A DNA stretch of 64,000 nt from Datisca glomerata (Eukaryota > Streptophyta > Magnoliopsida > Cucurbitales > Datiscaceae): contig QANY01013730.1 in assembly GCA_003255025.1 (NCBI GenBank), positions 1 to 64,000 of the forward strand, given 5' to 3'. The position numbers were made by a program, and so were the translations under genes. Shown one piece after another: positions 20,691 to 31,476 of the stretch. The notes under the pieces were generated by a model that was given only the letters and a program-made list of their open reading frames with translations, was not told the DNA's origin and did no database searches. Each line of letters starts with the position of its first letter. Positions within the stretch are counted from its first letter, which is position 1.

Positions 20691-21587
20691 TTTACTTGTT
20701 TGATGGTTTCTTGTTTAAGAGAAATAGGTTGCACATTCCTAACTGTTCTATGAGAGAATTGTTGATTAAGGAAGCACATGGAGGAGGCTTAATGGGGCAT
20801 TTTGGGGTAAATAAGACCTATGAGATGTTGTTAGCATATTTCTTTTGGCTTGATATGAAACATGATGTGCATAAGGTTTGTGAGCATTGAATTACATGTA
20901 GAGAAGCTAAGTCTAGATTGAAACCGCATGGGTTGTATACACCACTACCTGTTCCTAGTGAACCTTGGACAGATTTGTCTATGGATTTTGTGCTTGGATT
21001 GCCTAGAACTAGGAAAGGCCGTGATAGTATCTTTGTCGTGGTAGATAGATTTAGTAAGATGACACATTTTATACCATGTCATAAAACTGATGATGCTAAG
21101 TTGATTGCTGATTTATTTTTCAAAGAAGTTGTGCGATTACATGGCATACCTAAGAGCATTGTTAATGATAGAGATGTTAAATTTTTGAGTCCCTTTTGGC
21201 GTTGTTATGGGAAAAGTTAGGAACTAAGTTGTTGTTTTCAACTACTTGTCACACTCAAACTGATGGGTAATCATAGAAAAGAACATTAGGACATGGGAGG
21301 ATTGTTTGCCATTTGTGGAGTTTGCTTACAATGGGGTTGTTCATAGCACTACTCATTGTTCTCCATTTAAGATTGTTTATGGATTTAATCCACTTACTCC
21401 TATCGACTTATTAACATTGCCACCTAACAATTTTGTGAGTGTTGATGCTAATTCTAAGGCAGATTTGGCGAAGAAGTTACATAAGCAAGTTAAAGAAAGG
21501 ATTGAAAAGCAAAATGCTCAAGTCGCTTCACTTTTGAATAAGGGACGAAAACCAATTGTTTTTCATCCTGGAGATTGGGTTTGGGTG
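20691..21587 (+). pseudogene. GyX-2 integrase remnant
   Basis: The zinc-binding HHCC region (LIKEAHGGGLMGHFG ... VCEH, then ITC after a stop at 20888) is followed by the core with first Asp in [17 protein letters not shown] and second Asp in [12 protein letters not shown]. After a stop at 21218 a deletion of about 45 bp at 21266 removes the stretch with the third catalytic residue (present in GyX-1 at 5950-5990). The C-terminal region continues to GDWVWVHF, where it runs into the LTR at a CATTTT microhomology. It is non-functional. Confidence 0.88.
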
Positions 21588-22069
21588 CATTTTTGTGTTA
21601 CCTTTTGGGCTGAACAAAATTTCACTTTATTTAGAGTCCATTAGTTTTATTTTGCTTACTATAGTCTATTTTATTTAAAATATAATTAGGTTAGTTTCCT
21701 ATTCTTGGGTTTTAGGATTTTAGGAAACCTTTGTAAAGACTATAAATATGCATTGCTAGAATGTTTTAAGGGTCCAGAATTTTAATTGAAGAAAAAACCA
21801 AAAGGTTGTTTTGCTTTTATCGTTGTGTTCTTGAGTAGAATACATGTTTTAAGAAATATTCAAGTAGATTTCTTGTGGAGTGTTTCGAAACTGGAATTCA
21901 GAAACAAGTTTTCTTTATTCTAGTTCTTGATCATCTATCTAAGAAATCTATTTTCTAGCCTTTTTTTAGGAGTTGTTGCCGAATTGGGTATTGGGGTTTT
22001 CACTTTAATGCTTCGTGGGTTCCTATACATAAAGGGGTTCTCAAGCTTATTCTTGGAGGTTTCGTATCA
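21588..22069 (+). repeat. Truncated 3' LTR of GyX-2
   Basis: This is the last 482 bp of the LTR, ending CGTATCA, followed by CCTTC at 22070-22074. The first 300 bp, the polypurine tract and the end of pol are deleted. A TATA-like element is at 21742. Confidence 0.93.
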
Positions 22070-22074
22070 CCTTC
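22070..22074. repeat. Target-site duplication CCTTC (right) of GyX-2
   Basis: This is the second copy of the duplication. The LINE-D ORF1 continues after it. Confidence 0.95.
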
Positions 22075-23865
22075 TTTCATTAATGATAGCACCTCCTCAT
22101 TTAATGCTTGTACTACCTCAAAGTCAAAAAGTAAGCCAAGTAAGCTTAGATCATTTGGCCGAATTAATGAGGCATGTGAAAATGCTCAATCTGTACAAAA
22201 CAAGCAGCCACTTTCTAGGGAAAAAGTAGAATCTCCAACACACAATTGTCCTTTTACCTTGTCGTTTCCTCCCCTACAAGATAATTTACCCGATGCTAAG
22301 TCAACTTCATCCTTAAATGAGTGTACTTTGCTTGAAAATAACCCATTGTTAGCCATGGATAAACCAAGGGGAAGGACAGGCTTTCCCTCTCCACTTGCAC
22401 GAAGACCATCTCCCTCTTCCTTCCCCATTTATGACCAAGGGGTTGAAGAACTTGAACTATATGCTTTCATTCAAGGGTTTAGACGAAATTGGGAGTATTA
22501 ACCGCACCCACCTAATCCTAGACCACTAATGAAGCATAAATAACTCTCGGGTCCAACCAAGTGTATCAAAAACTTTGTGATGCTTCCCTTGAACCCCCTA
22601 AGCAAGATGGATCTTGGGCTCAAAAAGTTCAGAAAAATGAGAAGCAAAGATTATCGTTGGTACATGAGAATACCACTATTATTAATGGTGACCAAATTAC
22701 TGTTATCTTGCCATGGAGTGTGAGTAGGGATAGCTTCACTAAGTGGGATTGTTGTTTGGTTGTTTTCTATGTTGGGAAGACAGCCCCACTCCATTTAGGT
22801 AAGAAACTTGCACTTCAATTTTGGAAAAATAGAGGACTAGTGGATGTCTCAGTACACAAAGGGTTGTTCTATTTCAGATTCAATTCAATTGAAAAAATGA
22901 ACAAATTCTTGGTTGAGGGTCCTTGGCATCTTCTCGGGAAGCCCTTAGTTTTGAAGCCTTGGCAACCTAATCTTGTCTTTACTAAGGAAAGACTTGAGGT
23001 TTTGCCTATTTGGGTTAAGCATTGGAATGTTCCAGTGGAACTATGGTCTAAAGAAGCCCTTGGACACATAGCAAGTGCTGTTGGCAAACCTTTATACAAC
23101 GGTTCCCCTACGGCCAATGGAAGTAGAAAGGAATTTCTAAGAGTTTGTGTTGAGATTAATGTCCAAACAAGATTGGTTGATTACTTTAATGTAGATTTGG
23201 GGATCAAAGGTTGGGATCCTATTACGGTTAAGGTGGATTGTGAAGGACTTCCTAAGAGATGTCACCAATGCTCAAATCTTTGGTCACAATTGTGACTAGA
23301 AAGCTAAATCAATAGCACCAGCCCCCCCCTCCCCCACCCTCCCCTAAACCATTCACCCCNTAAACCATTCACCCCACCCCCACCATCCCAACCAAAGAGA
23401 TCAACCCAACCAATCATCCCATCCCCCCTCTCCCCCCATCAGACCAGCACCCATCCCTAGATCAATCCCTGATTCCCCCACCACCCCTAATCCACTCATC
23501 CCGCCTGAAGAGGAATCTTCGATTGTAGGGACCTCAAAATATTCAAGAAAGAACATATTCCAACATGAAATTCTAACCCCAATAACAAACTATTTCCCAA
23601 ATGAACTTTCTGTGATTCCGTTGTTGGAGGAAGGAGAAATTGTTACCCCACTTCAGGTCGAGGCTATCAAATCTGATCAAGAGAAGGAACTTGACTTAGG
23701 TGATCCAAGTTTGATCCCCCTATTCCTTTAGCCCTTCATCTTATTTACTCTTCTAGCTTTGGTAAGAAGAGAAGTAAAACGAAGAAGAAAAGCAAGATTA
23801 ACCTCACTTCTCACCCAACAAAAAAGGGTGGGAAATTGAAATCTTCAAAGGGGTGACCCCTACCT
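22075..23865 (+). pseudogene. LINE-D ORF1, C-terminal part with DUF4283-like domain
   Basis: The ORF1 frame continues (KSKPSKLRSFGRINEA). The segment PSSFPIYDQGVEELELYAF (22413-22470) is also seen in LINE-H and LINE-I. After a stop at 22499 comes a clear DUF4283-like domain (22720-23240; hallmarks WDCCLVVFYVGKTAPLHLGK, GPWHLLGKPLVLKPWQPN, LPIWVKHWNVPVELW, EALGHIASAVGKPL) and the start of a zinc knuckle (KRCHQC), which ends in a stop at 23293. A Pro-rich, low-complexity tail (23310-23500, one ambiguous base at 23360) and a Lys-rich end complete it. In active LINEs this protein binds the element RNA. Confidence 0.88.
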
Positions 23866-25278
23866 CACAATGATTAATAGTTCCCTTAAACATGTTGATG
23901 GAAGGAAATTGTGTAGGGGCTTCAACCTCTATGTGTGTTCAGCTATTGAGACTAAGGTCAAGTGTGGTAACTTTAGTGGTATTGCTAGCAATGTATTCCC
24001 TAATTGGGAGTGTATTGCAAATTATGCATCATCTTCAAATAGCAGAATTTGGATTGCTTGTGATTCGGCTATTGTCAACCTTATTGTACTCAGCTCCTCT
24101 GGTCAAGAAATATTTTGTAAGGTTTCCATTTTAGATTCCAATACTGACTGCTTTGTCACCTTTGTGTATGCTTCTAAGGATAGGGGTGATAGGAGGGACC
24201 TTTGGCCATCCCTGGAAGCGCAACACACTATTTGCACGTCCTCACCTCGGCTTATTTTGGGGGACTTTAATGTGATTAGGAATCCCAATGAAAAACTAGG
24301 AGGCGTTGCAGGATGGAATGAGGGAATAAATGAGTTTAATGATTATCTATACAACATTGACGGGTAAGACCTTGCATATTCTAGATGCCAATTCTCCTGG
24401 TCTAACAGCACCAAGATGGTACCTCCACCATTTGTAAGTTGGACAGAGCTCTAGGGAATACTCACTGGGTTGATTCCTTCCCAAATGTACAATGCCAGTT
24501 TCCACCACCTGGCATCTCTGACCATAGTCCCATTAGTTATTCAAATGGACTCAAATCAGCTCAAACCTAAGATAGCTTTCCAATTCTTTAACTTTTGGAT
24601 GGATAGACAAGGTTTTTGGGAAATATTTGAACAAGCATGGAGTGCCCAAGTAACTGGTTGTGTAATGTTCAAGGTTAGCAAAAAGCTCAGAGCTATAAAG
24701 GTGGCTTTAAAAAATTTAATAAACAGTTCCGCAATGACCTAACCTCTAGGACTAAGCTAGCTAGGGCCAAACATGACCAACTTCAGATTGAGTTAGCTTC
24801 TTCTTAACCAACCAATGTAGGTTTAATTGGACAAGAGAAACTTGCAAACAGTGAATATATTGAACTCAGACATGCTGAAGAAAGTTTCTTCAAACAAAAA
24901 TCAAGAGTTCAATGACTAAACCTAGGAGACGAAAATTCTTCTTTCTTTTTTCAGAATATGAAAAGGAGAAGAATCAGATCAAGAATTACGCACCTGACAC
25001 AACAGGGATCAACCATTTCTAAACTTAAGGAGGTTAAGGACCACAACTTGCAATACTATGTCATCCTTTTGGGTACCCCTAACTCCACTCCCATATATCA
25101 ATTGGGGCATATTGGAAAGGGCTATCCCCAATGAATTGGATAACACTCAAGGAAACAATTTGATATCACCTATCACTGCTGAGGAGGTCAAAAGTACTAT
25201 CTTTAAAATGGGAAGTGACAAAGCTCCAGGCCCTGATGGATTCACAACTAGCTTCTTCAAAAAAGCTTGGCATATTGT
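23866..25278 (+). pseudogene. LINE-D ORF2, endonuclease and start of RT
   Basis: ORF2 begins MINSSLKHVDGRKLC (ATG 23870). Compared with LINE-C and LINE-E, ten codons holding the WNIRGLN catalytic motif are missing, apparently lost between two AAT codons. The endonuclease continues with AIETKVK, LILGDFNVIRNPN and, after stops and frameshifts from 24365 on, GISDHSPI. The region before RT follows, then APGPDGFTTSFFKKAWHIVG at 25200-25275. LINE-C cuts it at 25293. It continues at 31598. Confidence 0.88.
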
Positions 25279-25293
25279 AGGGTGTGATATTTC
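25279..25293. repeat. Target-site duplication (left) of LINE-C
   Basis: AGGGTGTGATATTTC is repeated exactly at 31583-31597. It is LINE-D sequence, and the ORF2 frame rejoins across the insertion when one copy is dropped. Confidence 0.96.
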
Positions 25294-25477
25294 TTTTTTT
25301 TTTCGGTAAATTAAAAAATTGTATAAACCGAAGAAGAAAACATACAAATATACAAGGGGTATACCCCAGGAAAAAGACACAAATAACAAGGAACCAGCCA
25401 ACACACAAGCTGGAGGCACCCCAACACTAACAGAAGATTACAAGTGATAACAGCCTAAAGAAACATAAGAACCAAGC
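25294..25477 (-). other. LINE-C 3' UTR with hairpin and poly(A)
   Basis: The 184-nt 3' UTR carries the palindrome GGGGTATACCCC (25356-25367) and ends, in element orientation, with AATTTACCG followed by A9. The hairpin recurs in other LINE families here, and the CGGTAAA end is the piece captured in the 17-bp insertion at 14658. Confidence 0.85.
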
Positions 25478-28400
25478 TTAATTGTCAAAAATAGAGGCAT
25501 TCAATCCCCAGGCAAGCTGAATGGTTTTGTTATCTTCAGTCACAGAAAACCCTTTGAGACTCAAAAATCTACCTTTAATGGCATTTCTAATGCAAGCCAA
25601 GACCACTTTCTTGTCCCTCATTTTGCCCTCAAAGACTCGATTATTTCTCTCTCTCCAGATATGATAGACAAACGAGCTGAACATAAGCTTCAACATAAGG
25701 CTCAAGAAGTAACCTTTCCTAGCTTTCACAAGGAGCCAGGAGATAAGTTGATTCCAGTTCCTAGGAGAAGACACCAAGCCACACAAACCAACCAAATTCT
25801 GCCAAATAAAGCTAGAATAAGGGCAAGAAGCAAACAGGTGTTCAGAAGATTCTGAAGGATGCAAGCAAAGAACACAGCTACTAACATTGGAAAACCCAGG
25901 AGAGGAGGTCCAAGCAGCCAATCTATCCGCAGTTGCAAGCCTATTAAGAACAGCAAGCCAAGTAATAAAGCTATATCTGGGAATATGCTTCTTAAACCAA
26001 ATAAGAGGAGCCCATCTCACTTTTTCACTTGCTGGAGCCAGTTTCCTATAAGTGTGCCCCACAGAGAAAAGACCAGAGGGAGAAAGAGTCCAAATCCAAG
26101 AGTCCAAAGAGGACTCTTTAGGAGGGGGAAGATGGATCTCTCTAATAGTGATAAGCTCATGGGAGCTAGAAATAGGCCAGTTCCAAGCTGCATTCTGGAT
26201 CACTGAGCTGACCTTGGTAGTCCAATCCCAACCTGTACCAAAATAAATCCTAGGACCAAACCTTTGAGAAAGAGCCCCCAAAGGGTGCCAAGGGTCCAAT
26301 AGAAGAGAGATCTGCTCCCCATTTCCCACAAGAGCTTTGCAATACCCAGCAAACTTGTCTCTGATTTTCAGAATTTTCCTCCAACTCCAAGAAGGATTAG
26401 TGGCAAGCTTAACCAAGAAGATAGAGCTCTTCTTGATCAAGAAAAACTTGCACCAATCCTTCCAAAGGGAAGCTTTATCCAAAGAGACCAGGAACCAGAA
26501 ATGCTTAGCCACAGCCACTTCATTAGCTAGAGAGAGATCTCTAAGGCCCAAACCTCCTTGGGACTTATCAAGGCACAAGTCACTCCAAGCCACTTTAGCA
26601 CCAGAATGCTTTACAGCTGAAGCGTTCCACAAGTAATTCCTAATAACCACCTTAATCATATTTAAGATTTTCTTGGGAAGAATAAATAAGCCAGCCCAGT
26701 ATTGAAAGATAGCATAGAGCACGGATTTAACCAACTGTAATCTTCCAGCATAAGAAAGGTAGTTAGACTCCCAAGACTTCACCCTAGCTGTGATATGGTC
26801 TACTAGGGTGATACAATCTGTTTTTCTAAGCTTTGAGGAAATCAAAGGAACCCCCAAGTATCTCATAGGTAGCTCCCCAATGCTGAAATTGCACAAGTCC
26901 AGAATTGCTTGAGAAGTGGAAGGATGGACCCCAGACATGAAAATCTGACTTTTTTGTAGATTAGGTTGAAGACCAGACATGGCCTCAAACAAGTTTAAGC
27001 TCTCCATAATAAGATGAACAGAAGTAATATCACCCTTACAGAAGATAAAGAGATCATCAGCAAAGCACAAGTTAACAATACCAAGCTCCTTACACCTCCA
27101 GTGATAGCCAAAGTCCGCTTGATGAGAAGCATGCTTGAGAATACCAGAAAGAACCTCCATAACCAACACAAACAGATAGGGAGAGATAGGATCACCCTGT
27201 CTAAGCCCTTTAGCACCAGAGAAGAAGCCAGTCAACTCCCCATTGACCACAATAGAGAAAGAAGGAGAGGAGATACACTCCATCACACAGTTAGAGAAAT
27301 GATCAGGAAACCCCAAGCAGTCAAAGATTCTCCCGATACTCTCCCAATTCAAGCTATCATAAGCCTTTTTTATATCAACCTTGAAAGCACATCTGGGACT
27401 ATTAGAAGGCCTATGGTAACCTCTAACCAGCTCTTGAGATAAGAGGATGTTGTCAGCGATTCTCCTCCCTGGCACAAAAGCAGTCTGGTTGCTACTAATA
27501 AGATCAGGGAGCACTCTTTTAAGTCTATCAGCAAGCATTTTAGAAATGCATTTGTAAACAACATTACAACAAGATATAGGCCTAAAGTCACCAACCTTTG
27601 AAGGATTGGGGACCTTAGGAATAAGAGTAATGGCAGTAGAGTTAACCTGTTTCAATAAAGATTGGGAGCTAAAAAACTCCAAAACAGCCTTAGTAACATC
27701 TTTGCCCACAACATGCCAACATCTTTTGAAGAAACCAGCAGAGAAGCCATCTGGACCAGGGGCTTTACTACTCCCCAAACTAAAGATAGTTGTGTGAACG
27801 TCTTCCTCTGTATAAGGGTGGTTGAGGATAGCTAAGTGAGCTTGAGAGAGCTTATTAGGGAGAATCTGAGAGAGAACACTCCAATCCACCTCCTGGTCAA
27901 TGTGAGAAGTCCCAAGAAGATTCCTATAATAAGAAAGGATTTGATCTTTGATAGCCTGGTCATCAGTAATAAGGTCACCCTCCTCATTAACCAACTGATT
28001 AATTCTTGATCTGACTCTATTCTTCTTTAGTTTCTGAAAAAAGAAAGAGGAATTCTGATCACCCAAGGCAAGCCAATCAACTCTGCTTTTTTGCCTCAGA
28101 AAATCTTCTTCTGCATTCCTGAGCTTAGTGAAATCAGCTAATCTAATTTTCTCCTCCTCTTGAAGAGAGACAACACTAGGAGAGGCAATAAGGTCAGCTT
28201 GCACTTTAGAGAGGGCTTCTCTAGCCATAAGAGCCCTTTTAGAAATATCTGAGCAAAAAGAGGCATTAAATTTCTTAAGAGCAAATTTAACAGATTTAAG
28301 CTTCTTATAGAGACAAAACATGGCTGTCCCAAACACCTCAATCTCCCACGCATCCTTAAGAACAGCCCAGAAGCCTTCGAAATCCATCCAAAAATCAAAG

Positions 28401-29146
28401 AACTTAAAAGAAGGCTTAGGTCTTGCTGAGTTAGCCCTAAGCTGAATAATAATAGGAGAGTGATCAGAGATACCCGGGGTGTGAAAATGGCAAGAAGTAG
28501 CAGGAAACAACATAGCCCAATCACCGTTAACCAGGGCTCTATCGAGCTTGCGCATCTTGCTACCCTCACCAACTTGACCATTCCACCAGGTGAATTGACA
28601 GCCACTATAAGGGAGGTCGAGAACCTCCAAATGATCAAGACAAGAAGCAAAGTCAATTGAGCTATCATTCCACTTGAAATCACCACCACAATGCTCAATA
28701 GGCTTCAAAATAGCATTAAAGTCACCAAGAATTAGCCAAGGCTTCCCCTGACTTAATGTCTTATGAGAGCCAAGTTTTTCCCACAAAGGCTTCCTGGAGA
28801 TAGCATCATTGGCTGCATACACCACAGAGACAAAGAAATCTGTCTTTTCATGGAGAATGGTTAGCTTACAAAACATAGCTTGATCAAAGGCATCAATTAG
28901 AAGAACATCCAAAATCTTGGGATCCCAAGCTAAAACAATTCTACCTTTGCTAGTAGGAGAATGGTTAGCAAAGGTAGCCCAATTGGGAAAAACAGATCTA
29001 GAAAGTCCAGCAAAATTATTACACTTGATCTTAGTCTCAACTAAAGCACAAAAAGATAATTTAAAGTCTTTACAAAGTTTTCTAACTTCAGCTTGCTTTA
29101 GAAGGCCATTAAGCCCTCTTATATTCCAAGAAGCTAAATTAATCAT
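25478..29146 (-). CDS. LINE-C ORF2: endonuclease-reverse transcriptase (1222 aa)
   Basis: The protein nicks target DNA and reverse-transcribes the element RNA at the nick. Its N-terminus is an apurinic-type endonuclease (about 1-235) with Asn8 in SWNIRGLN, Glu37 in VETK, Asp142/Asn144 in GDFN and Asp228-His229 in GISDHSPI. The reverse transcriptase (about 460-780) has APGPDG, LIPKVPNP, Asp591 in KVDIKKAYDS, GLRQGDPISPYLF (647-659) and the catalytic FADD (695-698). The C-terminus carries a zf-RVT domain (about 1055-1140) with the CVLC...HLFASC cysteine/histidine pattern. There is no RNase H domain. The length is normal for plant L1 ORF2. The start ATG (29146-29144) overlaps the ORF1 stop (ATGA), which points to termination-reinitiation. 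It appears fully intact. Confidence 0.95.
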   Translation of the reverse strand: MINLASWNIRGLNGLLKQAEVRKLCKDFKLSFCALVETKIKCNNFAGLSRSVFPNWATFANHSPTSKGRIVLAWDPKILDVLLIDAFDQAMFCKLTILHEKTDFFVSVVYAANDAISRKPLWEKLGSHKTLSQGKPWLILGDFNAILKPIEHCGGDFKWNDSSIDFASCLDHLEVLDLPYSGCQFTWWNGQVGEGSKMRKLDRALVNGDWAMLFPATSCHFHTPGISDHSPIIIQLRANSARPKPSFKFFDFWMDFEGFWAVLKDAWEIEVFGTAMFCLYKKLKSVKFALKKFNASFCSDISKRALMAREALSKVQADLIASPSVVSLQEEEKIRLADFTKLRNAEEDFLRQKSRVDWLALGDQNSSFFFQKLKKNRVRSRINQLVNEEGDLITDDQAIKDQILSYYRNLLGTSHIDQEVDWSVLSQILPNKLSQAHLAILNHPYTEEDVHTTIFSLGSSKAPGPDGFSAGFFKRCWHVVGKDVTKAVLEFFSSQSLLKQVNSTAITLIPKVPNPSKVGDFRPISCCNVVYKCISKMLADRLKRVLPDLISSNQTAFVPGRRIADNILLSQELVRGYHRPSNSPRCAFKVDIKKAYDSLNWESIGRIFDCLGFPDHFSNCVMECISSPSFSIVVNGELTGFFSGAKGLRQGDPISPYLFVLVMEVLSGILKHASHQADFGYHWRCKELGIVNLCFADDLFIFCKGDITSVHLIMESLNLFEAMSGLQPNLQKSQIFMSGVHPSTSQAILDLCNFSIGELPMRYLGVPLISSKLRKTDCITLVDHITARVKSWESNYLSYAGRLQLVKSVLYAIFQYWAGLFILPKKILNMIKVVIRNYLWNASAVKHSGAKVAWSDLCLDKSQGGLGLRDLSLANEVAVAKHFWFLVSLDKASLWKDWCKFFLIKKSSIFLVKLATNPSWSWRKILKIRDKFAGYCKALVGNGEQISLLLDPWHPLGALSQRFGPRIYFGTGWDWTTKVSSVIQNAAWNWPISSSHELITIREIHLPPPKESSLDSWIWTLSPSGLFSVGHTYRKLAPASEKVRWAPLIWFKKHIPRYSFITWLAVLNRLATADRLAAWTSSPGFSNVSSCVLCLHPSESSEHLFASCPYSSFIWQNLVGLCGLVSSPRNWNQLISWLLVKARKGYFLSLMLKLMFSSFVYHIWRERNNRVFEGKMRDKKVVLACIRNAIKGRFLSLKGFSVTEDNKTIQLAWGLNASIFDN

Positions 29147-31476
29147 AAAAAGGGGGGGAGAGAGTCACCATTCTCAGGGGGAGCCTGAGTAACTTGATCA
29201 GCCAATAAGAAAAAGCCTTCAGCCGTTCGCTTCTTTTTCAACCTCTTCAAAGCTGATTTAGAGAGCTTGGGAGAAGGACCAGGTTGGATAGTGATATTGA
29301 CAATTGAGGAAGCTTTGGGGGGAGCCAAACTCAATGTAGAGTCAGAAGAGGCTTGAGGCTCATTTTTATCCTCACAAGGCACAATGAGACCCTTACCCTT
29401 CCTTTTGCTAACCACCTGAGTCCATTCATTGACTTGGTCTTCCACATGGATGGTATTAAGAGGAAAGGGAGGAGAGATTTCACCCTTTGGCTCCTCATAA
29501 ACCATAAGCTCCCTATTATCTTGGGGAGAAGAATCTTTGCTAGCGGTTTCTTCCTCACTAGCTAGATTATTCTTAGGGGCCACTTTAGCATCACAATCAT
29601 GACCAAAGAGGCAACATTTAGCACATCTCTTAGGTAGACACTCATACTCCACCTCCACCACCACTGGATCCCATCCGTCAAGGCCAAGGTCAATGGTGAA
29701 AAACTTAATCAAATCAGAGGAGGCTGAAATTTTCACACAAACTCTAGCATAATCATGTCTATAACCAGAGGCAGTAGCATTGTCAGAGTGAGAAGGGATA
29801 CCCACAGCACTAGCAATGTGACTTAGAGCTTCTTCAGTCCATAATTCAATTGGAACATTCCACAATTTAACCCAAATTGGAAGGGTTGAAAGTTTCTCCT
29901 TTGAGAATTTCACATTTGGCTGCCACTCTTGGAGCACAACAGGCCTACCTAAGAGGTGCCAAGGTCCATCTTCTAAGACTGAGTTTCTATCCTCCACAGA
30001 GCCAAATTTGAAATAGAAAAGGCCTCTGGCAGCCGAGACCTCCTGAATTCCTCTTTTAGCCCAAAGTTGCAAAGCAATTTTCTTAACTAAGTGTAAAGGA
30101 GCTGCCCTTCCAACAAAGTAGCCAACAAGGCAGCCTTCCCACCTAGAAAAGTTCTCTTTAGTAATATAATCAGGAAGCTTAACTGTGACATTACCATTTT
30201 CCGTAAAGGAAGAGCTCACATAACCTAAGCTTAGCTTCTTTTTCAGGTTACCTTTAACCTTTTCAGCCCATGAACCAGCCGGTTTCTCATGAGCAGCACT
30301 TTTATTAGCTAAAAGGTCTTTATAAACTCTATTCTCATGCAGCTTTTCAGAAGAAGAAGTTGGGGAAGGAGGAGAAGAGCTCACCTTCTGTTTTCCATTA
30401 GAATCTGGTTTAGGAGAGAGAGAGATTTCTCCAAGCTCAAACCCACGACCATGGCAGCCCTTGACATCTTTGGTAGAAGTCAAATCCACCTTGTCACTCA
30501 CAATCAAAGCTGAGGTTGAGCTAAGGGAGGAGAGAGGATCTGCCACCAGCTTTGGAACTCCACCCACGTTCACATCATTGTCATAGAAAAGAGAAATATC
30601 TTCTTTCTCTTTCCCTTCAATCAAAACACCATCTACTTTCTCTTTCCCCTTAGACAAAGAAGCTGCCACCTGTCGCCCTAAGGGGCTGTCCACGTCATGA
30701 TGGGAGAGAGGAGCCTTATCTAATAAAGAATTACCTTTTTGAGTGTCCTTTCCTTTATTTGAAAGGATAGTAGTAGATTGTTGACCAAGTTGAAGCTTGG
30801 GAGCTAGAGCCTCACTCTTCCCCAAGCTGACCACATCACACCCACTTGCCAAAAAGGAGCTGTCACCTCTCCCTTTTGATATGTTTGGCAGCTGCTTTTC
30901 CTCTTCTCCAAGCAAGATGATTTGAGACAAGCTTGATTTGTCTTCTATCAAAGGACACTCATCATTACCTTTGACAGAGAGGTAATGAGTATCATCTTCA
31001 ACCTTTGGAGCTCTAGGCAAGCTGGTTGATCTCCGAGCACCACCTCTAGCTCCTCCTCTTATGCTACTTCTCTTTAGACTTGAACGAAGTTGGTCTGAAA
31101 GAGTCAGCTCAAGTAAATTGCTCTGATTGTGATCAGAAGAAATAAAATTGTCTCTAAGCTTTGAATGATCAGAAATAATCTCTTTTGCAACTAATAAACT
31201 CGAAGCTTCCTTGGACTGAGCTTCTAACTTCCCAGACTCAACAAAACCACTCTCTGGTCCAAATTTGTTCGTGTTAGAACCTTGCTTAAGAGCATTTAAA
31301 CCCATAACATGGGCATTAGCTTCCCTAGCTCCCTTAGTAACCATATCATTCAAAACAGCATGGCCATTGAAAGACACTCCAAGCTTAGCTTGCCTACTAG
31401 CTGAATCTTTCTTAACACCACCTGAAACTTGCTTACCAACATCTGCAGCGTGCTTAATGTACTCATCATTAACCAT
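29143..31476 (-). CDS. LINE-C ORF1: RNA-binding protein with DUF4283-like domain (777 aa)
   Basis: ORF1 would coat the LINE RNA and act as a nucleic-acid chaperone (family knowledge). Residues 1-410 are a polar, low-complexity region. A DUF4283-like domain spans about 430-570, with WEGCLVGYFVGRAAPLHLVK, GLFYFKF, GPWHLLGRPVVLQEWQPN, LPIWVKLWNVPIELW and EALSHIASAVG. A zinc knuckle at 618-628 reads CAKCCLFGHDC; the H-to-C spacing is one residue instead of the usual four, so its zinc binding is uncertain. The tail is acidic, then basic (SALKRLKKKR near 755-765). The start is the ATG at 31476, 106 nt from the element end, and no upstream in-frame alternative exists. The stop overlaps the ORF2 start. 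Confidence 0.93.
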   Translation of the reverse strand: MVNDEYIKHAADVGKQVSGGVKKDSASRQAKLGVSFNGHAVLNDMVTKGAREANAHVMGLNALKQGSNTNKFGPESGFVESGKLEAQSKEASSLLVAKEIISDHSKLRDNFISSDHNQSNLLELTLSDQLRSSLKRSSIRGGARGGARRSTSLPRAPKVEDDTHYLSVKGNDECPLIEDKSSLSQIILLGEEEKQLPNISKGRGDSSFLASGCDVVSLGKSEALAPKLQLGQQSTTILSNKGKDTQKGNSLLDKAPLSHHDVDSPLGRQVAASLSKGKEKVDGVLIEGKEKEDISLFYDNDVNVGGVPKLVADPLSSLSSTSALIVSDKVDLTSTKDVKGCHGRGFELGEISLSPKPDSNGKQKVSSSPPSPTSSSEKLHENRVYKDLLANKSAAHEKPAGSWAEKVKGNLKKKLSLGYVSSSFTENGNVTVKLPDYITKENFSRWEGCLVGYFVGRAAPLHLVKKIALQLWAKRGIQEVSAARGLFYFKFGSVEDRNSVLEDGPWHLLGRPVVLQEWQPNVKFSKEKLSTLPIWVKLWNVPIELWTEEALSHIASAVGIPSHSDNATASGYRHDYARVCVKISASSDLIKFFTIDLGLDGWDPVVVEVEYECLPKRCAKCCLFGHDCDAKVAPKNNLASEEETASKDSSPQDNRELMVYEEPKGEISPPFPLNTIHVEDQVNEWTQVVSKRKGKGLIVPCEDKNEPQASSDSTLSLAPPKASSIVNITIQPGPSPKLSKSALKRLKKKRTAEGFFLLADQVTQAPPENGDSLPPFL

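Larger units (their letters stand above)
13083..22069 (+). mobile_element. GyX-2, Ty3/gypsy element with nested LINEs
   Basis: GyX-2 is inserted in the LINE-D ORF1 with TSD CCTTC. Its order is 5' LTR (13083-13898), primer site, leader minisatellite, 17-bp LINE insertion (14658-14674), gag first part, LINE-B (15556-18197), gag rest, protease, reverse transcriptase, RNase H, integrase, and a 3' LTR lacking its first 300 bp (21588-22069). Without LINE-B it is about 6.3 kb. Internal deletions removed the gag start, part of RT, part of integrase and the pol end/polypurine tract. The last deletion joint uses a CATTTT microhomology shared by pol and LTR. It gives the fullest view of GyX pol but cannot encode active enzymes. 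Confidence 0.95.
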
